DNA of 64,000 nt from Lingula anatina. Its lineage: Eukaryota > Brachiopoda > Lingulata > Lingulida > Lingulidae. Under the pieces are notes generated by a model that saw only the letters and a program-made list of their open reading frames with translations, made no database searches and was not told where the DNA came from. The position numbers and the translations under genes were made by a program. Where the stretch lies: assembly GCF_001039355.2 (NCBI RefSeq), contig NW_019775531.1, forward strand, positions 64,553 through 128,552. The letters are read 5' to 3'. Positions 26,838 to 34,857 of this stretch are shown piece by piece. The stretch's first letter is position 1. Every line of letters starts with the position of its first letter.

Positions 26838-28670
26838 CAACATGTAATAGCATAATTGTTATGGAATTTGACACCGCACAGAGGGTTTCACTTATTTCTT
26901 ATCTAACATTTTACTAAGCACTGCCATGTCGAACGCACATTCTAGTGGGTCAGAGCCTACAGTTTTTTTTTTTCATTTTTTTTTTTTTTAAGTGCATCAT
27001 ATTTTTCCTTCACAGATTTATCACAAAGGCCTGCTCCAAAACGGTTTGACATACACATAGATATTTCATATATTTTTTAATGTTTCCTCTATCCCAGTTT
27101 ACCACAAACATCCATAGTCTTATTCACAACAAGAAAGAAGGCTATGGTTCGAGATTTGGCCAAACAATGCCGTATTTATTGTACAACCCAACTTTCCTAA
27201 TGATTATGATGTGACGAGTCAGCAAAAGCAATTATTTACAAACAGTTTTGACCAAAAAAAAAAACATTTTATGATCGTGTTTAATAACCAAAGAACAGTA
27301 AATGGTTTATTTAATTACATGTTAAGTGAATTTTCTTTTCCCATATTATGGATTTAAACACCCTAGTTGTCTTCATACCTCTCCCTATTTACATCCATTT
27401 AAAACAACTGATGCATGAAAAGTAAACTCGATCGTTTGCAACATAACATTGAAAAAAAGAATGATAATTTCAACACAGTCTTCTGACAGTGTCTCGCATA
27501 CCAAAGTCACCTTTTCGTAATCTATATCACTCATTATTCCACCAGCGACAAATAAATAAGACATCTATGAAGATCTACTATAGAGATGTTATATCTAATC
27601 CAAGTTAGTCAAAAAGTTTTCATTTATGATAGATCCAGACCTTTGATTTACCTGTTGACTGTTTCGTTTTTTCACTCGGACAGAATTGGTCACTACTGAA
27701 TTACCTGTTCAGGTGAAGGTAAACATGTAATCAACCTAGTCTTGATGAAGTCTTGTTAGTCCCTCTCACCCTTGGCTTTTCAAAACTCTGTGCTTATTGT
27801 AATCATATTTTCACTGGTTAGCACGTTTACATTGCTCCATTTTGGCACATGGTTGTTGTCTGACATATGATCTGTTGGCGGATTTGTGTAAGACTTCTGT
27901 TGAGTGTTTGTATCTGGTTTTGACTCCCTCGCTTACATTTTCCTTTACAAGCTGCCCCATGTGTATGACGACATTCTCAAACCCACCCTGGCTGGAGGGG
28001 CGAAAGGGACTAACAAGTCATCATCATATAGATTGAGGTAATTACCTGTTCACCTTTATCAAATATCAAGACTTTATCAAATATCAAGACTCATAACACC
28101 AATCTGTAATCGCGTGGTCAGTGAGTTTTTCCCCTTTTTATGAAGTTATACACACCTTAGTTATCTTCATGATTTCCCTTATTTAAACCCAAAAAAAACC
28201 CACTGATGCAGGAAAAGTACAACAGCAAAAATGAACTATTGCAAGGAAAACAGTCTCGTGGTAGTGTCTTGCCTCCTGAAGCCACCATTTTGAAAGTCTA
28301 TATCCCTCATTTTTCCTCCAGTGACAAATCACGACGATTGGCTGCAGATTGTGATTGGTGACAGAATGTGACAGTCAAAGCTCTTGCTGTGCAATTCTCA
28401 CAAAGACTGTTCACATGGGTGCTATCTATTCTGGAGAACCTTAATTTTAACCATTGCATTGTCCGTAGGAATTTGAGAAGCCAAATAATGTAACCTAATT
28501 TTTCATCTATTTCTCCCCAAAAATAATCACAATTGTTTTTACGGGTGCAATGTTTGTTTTTATTGCAACACGAAGTGAGACGTTCTCCAATACAGAATAA
28601 TGACCTTGTATTGAAATTGCTTAATCTAAATAACAGTAGGTATGGTTCAAACTGTTGCATCTTAAATGGC

Positions 28671-28702
<32 letters not shown>

Positions 28703-30205
28703 NNNNNNNNNNNNNNNNNNNNNNNNNNNNNNNNNNNNNNNNNNNNNNNNNNNNNNNNNNNNNNNNNNNNNNNNNNNNNNNNNNNNNNNNNNNNNNNNNN
28801 NNNNNNNNNNNNNNNNNNNNNNNNNNNNNNNNNNNNNNNNNNNNNNNNNNNNNNNNNNNNNNNNNNNNNNNNNNNNNNNNNNNNNNNNNNNNNNNNNNNN
28901 NNNNNNNNNNNNNNNNNNNNNNNNNNNNNNNNNNNNNNNNNNNNNNNNNNNNNNNNNNNNNNNNNNNNNNNNNNNNNNNNNNNNNNNNNNNNNNNNNNNN
29001 NNNNNNNNNNNNNNNNNNNNNNNNNNNNNNNNNNNNNNNNNNNNNNNNNNNNNGTTAAGTACCGAGCTATAGATCTTAAATTTCACTTTTTTTGTTATTT
29101 TTTACATTTCGGAATCGTCAGCCGCACATGCTATTGGGTTAGAGCCTTAAGTTTCTTTTATTAAATTTCTTTTTGTCTTTGATTGCAAAATTATTTTTTC
29201 TCTTTGCAGATTAAAAAAATGGTCCAAAGGTCCAAATCTATTCCATTTACACAATGGCATGTTAATGCTTTCTGTTGTTGCTGTCTTTAATGGAGTTTAA
29301 TCATCTAATGACTCTGTGATCTGTAGTCCCGTGATCAGTGAGTTATCCCCATTTATGAAATTAGAGACCTCATTTGGCTTCATGTTTCTCCTTTACACCC
29401 AAATGAAACCAACTTATACGAAAAAGTGAACTTGAACGTTTCCAACATAACTTTGCAAAAATGAGCGGCTATTTAAAGAACAGCAGGGGAAAAGCACAAA
29501 AGCATTCAGGAATATAATATTGAGCGAGATAATTGGCAAACGAGGCTTCAGGAAAAGGCAAATGCAAATTATACGCATTCGAAACTGAATCAAATAAATT
29601 AGCAAAAGACAGCTTCGTGGACAATAATAGTTCTAATGTTAACAATAATGAACTAAAGCTAAGTTGCAATCATCTTTTCTTCGTAAAAAAGCCCATAACA
29701 GTCATGGAGCTCGTAGAGTTACTACCCGTCCATAATGTCAATGCCTTTAAAAACACCATCAGGGAATGGCTGTTGAGTGACACATCGTTGAGTGACCTTG
29801 ATGTATAACTGATTCCTGTGGCAAAATACATTCAAGCACTGTGGGTATATTTTTGAGGGAGGTGGGGTAAGGGATTATTTGTGTTTAAACAAAATAAGTT
29901 AAAACATTGCATACACGCGCATTTATATAATTATATTTATAGTGGCTAACAGGCTAAAACATCGGATAAGTTGTTTATCATCATATCGCATGTGAACTGC
30001 CAATAAACGTTCACAGACGTTTTACACTTTTTAAAGTTAATTGATTACAATGTAAGAGAAACACGGTCCCCATAACTATAATCTGTTATGCAGTTTTGAT
30101 TTTGATTAAAGCGAAAAATATGTTTTACTTACTTTGACCTTTACTGTCCTTAAGACACAGTGAAATGACCAATAAGATGAGGAACACCGTGTTTAACCGC
30201 AACAT
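13144..30205 (-). CDS. Gene C: signal peptide + 5 SRCR + Ly6/uPAR + GPI tail, frame broken
   Basis: Exons in order (minus strand): 30133-30205 signal; 26594-26752/24821-24988 SRCR M1; 22483-22674/21716-21856 M2; 20050-20241/19237-19374 M2; 18673-18877/16520-16645 M3; 15983-16153/14554-14721 M4; 14210-14268 linker; 13716-13826 and 13144-13440 Ly6. All exon-intron borders are GT..AG and all SRCR exons are phase 1/1 except 18673-18877. That exon is 205 nt where its homologues are 204, so everything downstream shifts unless this is a sequencing error. A second copy of the M1 C-half exon (23137-23304) sits in a near-duplicate stretch beside the single N. SRCR domains bind proteins or polyanionic ligands; Ly6/uPAR folds are often GPI-linked. 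Surface location is inferred from both ends of the protein. Either a pseudogene or an assembly indel. Confidence 0.75.
13716..13826 (-). CDS. Gene C exon: Ly6/uPAR N-part
   Basis: 111 nt (37 codons), phase 0/0: SGPRCYSC opening CxxC, then a Tyr-rich loop ([10 protein letters not shown]), ending CSYGYVCH before donor GTGAGT. The homologues are 87 nt (B) and 105 nt (A), so the length variation is confined to this loop. Confidence 0.88.
13989..14034. repeat. (AAT)n microsatellite
   Basis: About 15 AAT repeats in the gene C intron between the linker and Ly6 exons. Confidence 0.95.
14210..14268 (-). CDS. Gene C exon: Thr/Pro-rich linker
   Basis: 59 nt, phase 1 to 0. Encodes [19 protein letters not shown], a likely O-glycosylated stalk between the last SRCR and the Ly6 domain. 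Borders: acceptor CTACCAG, donor GTAAGT. Homologues at 35158-35210 and 52896-52954. Confidence 0.87.
14554..14721 (-). CDS. Gene C exon: SRCR module M4, C-terminal half
   Basis: 168 nt, phase 1/1: [20 protein letters not shown]..., Cys in GC, DC, FC, and the closing [11 protein letters not shown]. Donor GTACGT. The acceptor CAG is flanked by poly-T and (TA)n, as at 2080 and 26753. Confidence 0.88.
14725..14797. repeat. Poly-A/(AT)n microsatellite at a splice acceptor
   Basis: Directly abuts the acceptor of exon 14554-14721 and the left edge of the Tc1 remnant 14800-15260. Confidence 0.95.
14800..15260 (+). mobile_element. Tc1/mariner transposase C-terminal remnant
   Basis: Open frame 14847-15257 contains the Tc1-type catalytic-core signature: DNATPHTA, then [19 protein letters not shown] (the D and E of DD34E), and a PRRLAAII-type C-terminus with stop. 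The N-terminal DNA-binding half is absent, so the element is dead. It lies inside the intron between the two halves of gene C SRCR M4, antisense to the gene. Confidence 0.85.
15983..16153 (-). CDS. Gene C exon: SRCR module M4, N-terminal half
   Basis: 171 nt, phase 1/1: [39 protein letters not shown], ending GYVRATS. Acceptor TTCTAG, donor GTAAGA. Same length as 37954-38124 (B) and 54144-54314 (A). Confidence 0.9.
16334..16373. repeat. Poly-T/poly-G run
   Basis: About 28 T followed by 12 G in an intron of gene C; no element ends were recognised around it. Confidence 0.85.
16520..16645 (-). CDS. Gene C exon: SRCR module M3, C-terminal half
   Basis: 126 nt, phase 1/1: [17 protein letters not shown], then SWYC and VDAGVTCEA, giving four Cys. 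It lacks the SFW strand that opens other C-half exons, because the M3 intron falls later and the N-half exon is longer. Confidence 0.9.
16646..17426. other. Gene C intron, nothing recognised
   Basis: Unique AT-rich intron sequence between SRCR M3 halves. No exon or known repeat identified before the MITE family 2 copies. Confidence 0.5.
17427..17580. mobile_element. MITE family 2, truncated copy
   Basis: Begins CCCTATTTCACACAGACA and continues with GATTCGTGGTTGAATCGTAATCAGTTCGTGAAG, matching the left half of the adjacent complete copy. It stops where that copy begins. Confidence 0.7.
17581..17961. mobile_element. MITE family 2, complete copy
   Basis: 381 bp with long terminal inverted repeats: left GCCCCTTTTTCACACAGAAC, right (inward) GCCCCTATTTCACACAGACC. 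Both continue ACGAATCCCACGAATCGCCAG. Pairing extends about 45-50 bp. Further left-end copies are at 17427 and 60345. There is no ORF, so it is non-autonomous. Confidence 0.85.
17962..18672. other. Gene C intron, nothing recognised
   Basis: No gene seen. Contains a short AAT-rich stretch at about 18531-18580. Confidence 0.5.
18673..18877 (-). CDS. Gene C exon: SRCR module M3, N-terminal half, 1-nt frameshift
   Basis: Encodes [43 protein letters not shown]. The frame then shifts by one: the downstream part ([12 protein letters not shown]) is in another frame. Length is 205 nt, whereas A (57090-57293) and B (39990-40193) have 204. The extra base lies just after the LGFS codons, about 18726-18732. 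Acceptor CTACAG and donor GTATTG are intact. It is either a true inactivating insertion or a sequence error. Confidence 0.8.
19237..19374 (-). CDS. Gene C exon: SRCR module M2 (second), C-terminal half
   Basis: 138 nt, phase 1/1: [38 protein letters not shown]. Donor GTGAGT. Same length as gene A 58199-58336. Confidence 0.9.
19530..19908. repeat. Poly-T and (GT)n microsatellites in intron
   Basis: T-run at about 19530-19551 and (GT)n at 19878-19908; unique AT-rich sequence between. Confidence 0.85.
20050..20241 (-). CDS. Gene C exon: SRCR module M2 (second), N-terminal half
   Basis: 192 nt, phase 1/1: [39 protein letters not shown], ending TSPRGTG before donor GTGAGT. Very close to 42004-42195 (B) and 60079-60270 (A). 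Confidence 0.9.
20242..21715. other. Gene C intron, no gene recognised
   Basis: 1.5 kb between the two M2 domains. A relatively GC-rich stretch at about 20890-21560 contains open frames but no homology I can name and no tRNA-like A/B boxes. Confidence 0.5.
21716..21856 (-). CDS. Gene C exon: SRCR module M2 (first), C-terminal half
   Basis: 141 nt, phase 1/1: [36 protein letters not shown]. Donor GTGAGG, acceptor ACTCAG. N-glycosylation sequon NIT present. Confidence 0.9.
22483..22674 (-). CDS. Gene C exon: SRCR module M2 (first), N-terminal half
   Basis: 192 nt, phase 1/1: [39 protein letters not shown], ending SGWSPRGTG. Its first bases are repeated at 24334-24366 after the single N. Confidence 0.9.
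22649..23717. repeat. Near-identical duplicate of 24334-25405 (first copy)
   Basis: Covers the 5' end of an SRCR M2 exon, an intron, an SRCR M1 C-half exon and the left part of MITE family 3. It differs from 24334-25405 by scattered substitutions and small indels only. The second copy starts right after the only ambiguous base at 24333. That fits unmerged haplotypes or a contig overlap as well as a true duplication. Confidence 0.85.
23137..23304 (-). CDS. Extra copy of gene C SRCR M1 C-terminal half exon
   Basis: 168 nt, phase 1/1, nearly identical to 24821-24988 ([34 protein letters not shown]). No complete N-half exon lies between the two copies, so using both would put two C-halves in series. 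It probably belongs to an alternative haplotype rather than a sixth domain. Confidence 0.7.
23629..23835. mobile_element. MITE family 3, complete copy
   Basis: 207 bp with about 36-bp terminal inverted repeats: left CCCCCTTTACACTGGACGGC, right (inward) CCCCCTTTACACTGGACGGC, both continuing GTCCTTTCTGCGTCCT. The second copy at 25317 is cut at 25405. Confidence 0.88.
23880..24332 (+). mobile_element. LINE fragment, truncated by assembly break
   Basis: Reads ...[60 protein letters not shown]: the typical region after the RT core of CR1/L2/Jockey-like LINEs. It is the same protein region as the minus-strand copy near 7311-7560. It stops at the single N (24333). The missing 3' end is the kind of sequence found at 1-692. 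Confidence 0.8.
24333..24333. other. Single ambiguous base marking a probable contig join
   Basis: One N between a truncated LINE and sequence that restarts inside an SRCR exon. Everything to its right repeats 22649 onward. Confidence 0.8.
24821..24988 (-). CDS. Gene C exon: SRCR module M1, C-terminal half
   Basis: 168 nt, phase 1/1: [50 protein letters not shown]. Acceptor CAACAG, donor GTACGT. Homologue in B: 46119-46286. Confidence 0.88.
25317..25405. mobile_element. MITE family 3, truncated copy
   Basis: Left terminus TCCCTTTACACTGGACGGCATCC onward, matching 23629-23717, then cut at AAAATCA/GCCAAATGG. Confidence 0.75.
26594..26752 (-). CDS. Gene C exon: SRCR module M1, N-terminal half
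   Basis: 159 nt, phase 1/1: [39 protein letters not shown], ending EDAHSG before donor GTAAGT. The acceptor TTAAG is preceded by poly-T and (TA)n. Confidence 0.88.
26756..26834. repeat. Poly-A/(AT)n microsatellite at a splice acceptor
   Basis: Abuts the acceptor of exon 26594-26752. The paralogue is at 2084-2166. Confidence 0.95.
28703..29053. other. Assembly gap (351 N)
   Basis: A run of N preceded by a T homopolymer (28673-28702). The flanks align to about 8168 and 8190 in the paralogous left copy, where only a short T-rich stretch separates them. Confidence 0.95.
30133..30205 (-). CDS. Gene C signal-peptide exon
   Basis: 73 nt, ATG at 30205: [20 protein letters not shown] then SKGQ, phase 1, donor GTAAGT. 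A clear hydrophobic core. Only one copy is seen for this gene. Confidence 0.87.
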
Positions 30206-30500
30206 TTTCACCCCAGTCAGGTAAATTTGACCTAAGACGATTGCACCTACACATGACAATGTTTTGGAGGACGCCTGTCTGGGTTGCTTGGCAACAAGGT
30301 TTAAAGAAGGGAACCTCTTTTGTTGCATTGCGCATGAACAGATCTGGGTTATCACATTTCATCAAGGCCTTTATTAGCAAATCTATTTGTGTGTGTTGGC
30401 ATATTACTTGGAAATACGTCTTTTGAAATGCGTCACCCGATTTAACCTAACCGTTAATGATCTTGTGCGATAGAATCGTTTTGCTTGTGCGTTTGTGTTT
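30206..30500 (-). promoter_or_regulatory. Conserved 5'-flanking block of gene C
   Basis: Matches the blocks upstream of the other signal exons (CCAGTCAGGTAA near the ATG, CTAAGACGATTGCACCT, AATGTTTTGGAGGACG, palindrome GTTGCTTGGCAAC at 30283-30295, then CTTTTGTTGCATTGCGC and the AAATCTATTTGTGTGTGTTGGC stretch). Promoter function is inferred. Confidence 0.55.
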
Positions 30501-31007
30501 GCACCGTTTCAATTGCAAATGCTTTATCCCCCCCCCTTGACTGTGTGGACTCACTTCGGATTATAAAAATGTAGAATCAGGCGGGGAAATGTCTGAATTT
30601 CTCATAGGAAGCTAAATGCGCATTAATGTAAACATTTATACAGTAAAACGCGAATTATGCAGTTAAGTTAACAGCGTAAATGGGATCTTCAGAGAAATAG
30701 AAAATCGGATCAGCAAAAGCAAGATGGCAAATGACGTAATACGAAAACATGTGGCATGTGTATTCATTGTGAATTGTACCGAACGTGGGTCCTGCGTCTA
30801 AAAGCACCAGAAAGAAATAATTGTCTACCGTAATAGAGACTGTGATTGCTAAAAAAAGGCTCAGTTTGTTATCACCATGCAAGATATACGCATCATTCTT
30901 GTTTACAGATAGTATGACATGTAAAACCACAAACATTAATTTTAAACTAATTTAGACAAATTTAATGTTAAATAATGAAGTGCTAGCTTCCTCCCCTTCG
31001 TTCACTC

Positions 31008-31045
<38 letters not shown>

Positions 31046-32207
31046 AACGATGCGTTTTTAGCTATTTTGTTTCTTCCCCCTTTTAGTAATTAGATAAGAT
31101 AGCAGGCAGTTGAATGTCTATTGAATTTCATTTTTTTTTTTCTGTTTGACTTGAATTCAACAGTTACTCAATATATTATTCTCAGGAAAAAATAATATGA
31201 ACATGAATACAGCAATAAAGAAACACCGTGTTCCTTTTAGCGGGAATGATTTATTTATTTATTTATTTATATATTTGTATGCAGTATATGTCATGTACAC
31301 AGAATATAATCAACAGCAGTCGGGGCATCTGTGTATAGAACAATTCCGTTTCATACATGTAGCATTACATTCCAGATCAGTCATATAACGGCCTAGGCTT
31401 ACTTCCAGTAGGTTAATTCTATAACTGCATGTATATTAGCACCACTCTTCCCACTATGGCCAGGATTCAGTGGTTAGAGGGTCTACTTTTGTGACCTGAA
31501 GTTTCCATACAGTATAAATACGACTATTTACATTGGACATCCCCACTAATGGACACACGTTATTGTTGAGCAAAAGAAAATATTTTCATAACAAATATGT
31601 TCAACGCAGCTAGTGCCGTGTGTGACTTTAGTATTAAGGGCTAATGAGCACACACAGGTCGAATTTCAAGCAAATTAACCTGGAGTTTGGGGTACACTTA
31701 ACCCTGGAATGTATGCTTTCAAGATATTAAATGGTCAAATTTTGTTATGGACAATAGTCAAGGAACGTTGATTTTCTGACTCGCGTCTTACTTGTCCTAA
31801 TCGGGTCACCTTAAATGTCATATAACCTGGGTTAATATGTAACACATGGTTCACAAGTCCTTTTCAGTATCAACTTACACAAATATCTGTGTTTGCCGAT
31901 TGAAAATCAAACCCGCGTTACTAACATGCTTAGTTTGTCCACCAAGTAAGCAGCTTTTGCATCATGAGTTGCTTTTGAAGTGATTTTCTTCTTGGATATA
32001 AAGGCCTTTAGCCAGGGGTTTTGAGTGAGAGTAAATATAATTTTTGCCACAAGGGTCACTGTGTACTGGCAGAGCAGCATGTTCAATGTATATTTTACCA
32101 CACGGTTATTCGCACACCTATTATGAATCCAAAGGAGGACATTGTAAACCTGCTCAATCCCTTGGCTTCGAAGGTAGTATCTTGCCCTCACTCCAAACTC
32201 CAAATAA

Positions 32208-32257
<50 letters not shown>

Positions 32258-34179
32258 TCAACGTAACACATGCTGCGCCAATTATGTGGCAACAAACTTG
32301 ATCGCGTCTGGTTTCGAATTTGCCGACTAAATTAAACGAGTTTTTATTTAAACGAATGATACTTATCACTGGTAAATCTAAGACATCCAACAAAGCTGTA
32401 TATATAGTGTAATTTCACTGGTTCGCATATTAAGACATCATAACAATACTGAGTCAGACGCAGAGCGTTTCACATATAGCATTTTCACCTATACATAACA
32501 CATCGTGTAAGAAAATAGCTGCAGTTTATATTGTGGTCGTACACAAAGCCTGTCACATGACTGTCACATGACAGGTAACGAGAATCTCAAGGCGGGAGTA
32601 CACTGAGTACGTTGATAATGCTGCAATTTTGTGTCTTTTGCACACAGTGTGCTTCATGTTAAATAAAATGTGAACCGGGTAACTTCATACAGGACATCTC
32701 GGCTTTCCTTATTCCGAATATGCCCTTGAAATATAACACAAGCGCATTAAAAGGCTCCCCGAAATCAGGGCATAGTTGGTGGAAAGCTCGATCAGTATCA
32801 ATGTTATATTTAAAGGGCACATTTGGGACAAAGAAATCCAAGATATTTAGTCACTCTGTTCATTTTGTAGTCTACTGTGTGTACGAGTCTTGCTGCTTAG
32901 TCTAACAATTGTCTAAAATCAGTTCCTGATCCAAGATCGCAGTAAGACTACATACTATAGTACTTTGCTTTTTATTGAAAAAAATGGCCGCCAAAGCATA
33001 GAGCAGTAAAATCGCAATGGTATTGGTATACATTAACTAATTAAACCATCCACGTCTTTGATTTTTCTGAAGATTATGATTTTTTCTTTAAGCACATGGT
33101 AAGACATGATCATGTTTGCCATTAAACTAATGTTTGGTCAGAACGTATCCTCACCGCCAGTGGTCAAGTTGCCATGTCCATAGACCCCATCGTCCCACCC
33201 TTCTATGCGTCAATTATACATTATGGTGTAGAAAAGTCAGCTTGGATTTCCTTCCAAGCTGTTACTTCCAGGGTATTGAGCACATTCTATGATCCAAATT
33301 GGCTCTCAATTAGTTACGTAAAAAAGAAAAAGAAACAACCATAGGGATTCTATTCAAAGTATATTCTTCATTTTTTGTATATTTTATATTGTGATTTATT
33401 TATCATAACAAGTAAAGTTCAGGATTGACATCCCGTATTGTCTCCTTCGTTTTTAATAATAAACATTTTTTTTTTTTTTTTTGGGGGGGGGGGGGAGATG
33501 TCGGATTGAAAAAAAATGGTTTGCACTTGTCTCTTTTTAAGATACTGTTTGGTAAACAAATAATGTAAAAACCTTAAAATGCATTGCATACCTTTATTTC
33601 TTATTTTTTATATTACCTGAAGTCCACTAAATCAATCCTCATTACAAGAATGGTCTACAATTAAAAAACTTAAAAATCAAGTACTGGTTTTAAAATCGTG
33701 ATTTTGTGAATGGTTTTGGATACTGTGTATATTTTATTAATTTCGTTATATGGAAACGTCTCCATGCTTCATAAACTATAATTGCCTTTTTTATTCGTGG
33801 CGCGTTTGTATTTGTGTTGACCATCAACTACAGAAATGGAAACATAGCGGCCTCAATAACTATCTGCATATACGAAATATGCCGGACAGAAATGTTAGGG
33901 GACTTGTGGTTCGCAGTTTATAATGAAATGTTGACATGATCGCACAAAGGAATTCACCGTTTAAGTTGTTTTACTGGCGTCTAGAGGTCAGATGCGGCAA
34001 TTTCGTTTAAAAGCAAGTTCTTGAAATATTAAAACATTTGTCATTATATTAAGGCATCATAATTAAGCATGTACTGTTTACTTTTAATGTCAGGAAAAGG
34101 TAGAAAAGGGAAACACTGAAAAATTAATGAGGACTGCTCTAAAAATAAATGTTGTCTTTAAATATTAAGATCTAAGTAT
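30500..34179. other. Intergenic between gene B 3' end and gene C
   Basis: No gene recognised. 30640-30990 matches 50790-51130 and 31560-31690 partly matches 61590-61700 (array upstream flank). 32870-34179 matches 11610-13143 (array downstream flank). Contains (CT)n at 31010-31043, (AAT)n at 32210-32257, a tRNA-like SINE remnant at about 31449, and a T/G run near 33465-33495. Confidence 0.65.
31445..31515 (+). repeat. tRNA-derived SINE-like remnant
   Basis: CAGGATTCAGTGGTTAGAGGGTCTAC...GTGACCTGAAG resembles the A-box half of tRNA-derived SINEs. A degenerate copy sits at 51228-51290 in the equivalent position upstream of gene B, followed in both by CAGTATAAAT. No good B box is preserved. Confidence 0.4.
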
Positions 34180-34476
34180 TTAATTCATGGCAAAGACAAT
34201 TAACAAAAGCACGCAGAGAACGTTAAACCAGGCACTCCCGGTAGCGAACCCTTTGTTGTTGGTGCTGGTTTGGGACGTATCCAGTGTACCACTGTTACAG
34301 AAGTTACTAGTGCAGCACTGCCTGCAGACTTTACTGGTCCCAGTTCCAGTGCAAGTATTACCCTGGAGCTCCTGACTGGTACACAGTGATTGACTTCTGC
34401 AACCGCGGCTGTAGCTGTAGGCAATGGTGGAAGAACTGTAGAAGAGATTGTAACTTTCGTACGCCGAGGCCGTCGT
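34180..34476 (-). CDS. Gene B terminal exon: Ly6/uPAR C-part and GPI signal
   Basis: 297 nt, stop at 34180-34182. [32 protein letters not shown] (CC-x4-CN), then [16 protein letters not shown] and a hydrophobic end ([10 protein letters not shown]). Nearly identical to 13144-13440. Confidence 0.9.
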   Translation of the reverse strand, partial: TTASAYESYNLFYSSSTIAYSYSRGCRSQSLCTSQELQGNTCTGTGTSKVCRQCCTSNFCNSGTLDTSQTSTNNKGFATGSAWFNVLCVLLLIVFAMN

Positions 34477-34786
34477 CTGCAAAGAAACACCGGTGACCAT
34501 ATCATTATGACATTTATCTAACATAGTAATCAAACAATTATCTGTATATGTGCATATACATGTGCATATGCTGTTCTCGTAACGTGTGTGTGTGTGCGTG
34601 TGTGTGTGTGTGTGCAGGAGAGAGGGGAAGAGAGAGAAGTAGAAAGAGAGAGAGACTCACGTGACACACATATCCATAAGAACATGTGACAGATGTGGAA
34701 CACGAAGTGCCTGAGGTTCCCGAGCAAGAATAGCATGTAGGTCCGCTCTGACATGAAATATCAAATATTTTAGTGTCCATTAAATG

Positions 34787-34857
<71 letters not shown>

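Larger units (their letters stand above)
25405..29460. repeat. Segment paralogous to 711-8700
   Basis: Colinear with the left end of the window through the SRCR M1 exon and most of intron 1. Similarity is very high for the first 2 kb (to about 27450) and patchier after. Relative to the left copy it lacks both family 1 MITEs and the LINE, but has an extra block at about 27447-27722. Confidence 0.8.

Noticed and set aside
28307-29164. Several open frames consisting mainly of X
   Set aside because: They run through the assembly gap (N) and a T homopolymer; there is no evidence of coding.
29533-29808. Plus-strand open frame of 91 codons
   Set aside because: Parts of it match gene D intron 1 at about 9595-9690, where the frame is not kept, so it is not conserved coding sequence.
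34187-34375. Other-frame and antisense open frames over the Ly6 terminal exons
   Set aside because: Shadows of the real exon, which has the CC-x4-CN motif and splice borders; the same applies to 13164-13388 and 34200-34505.
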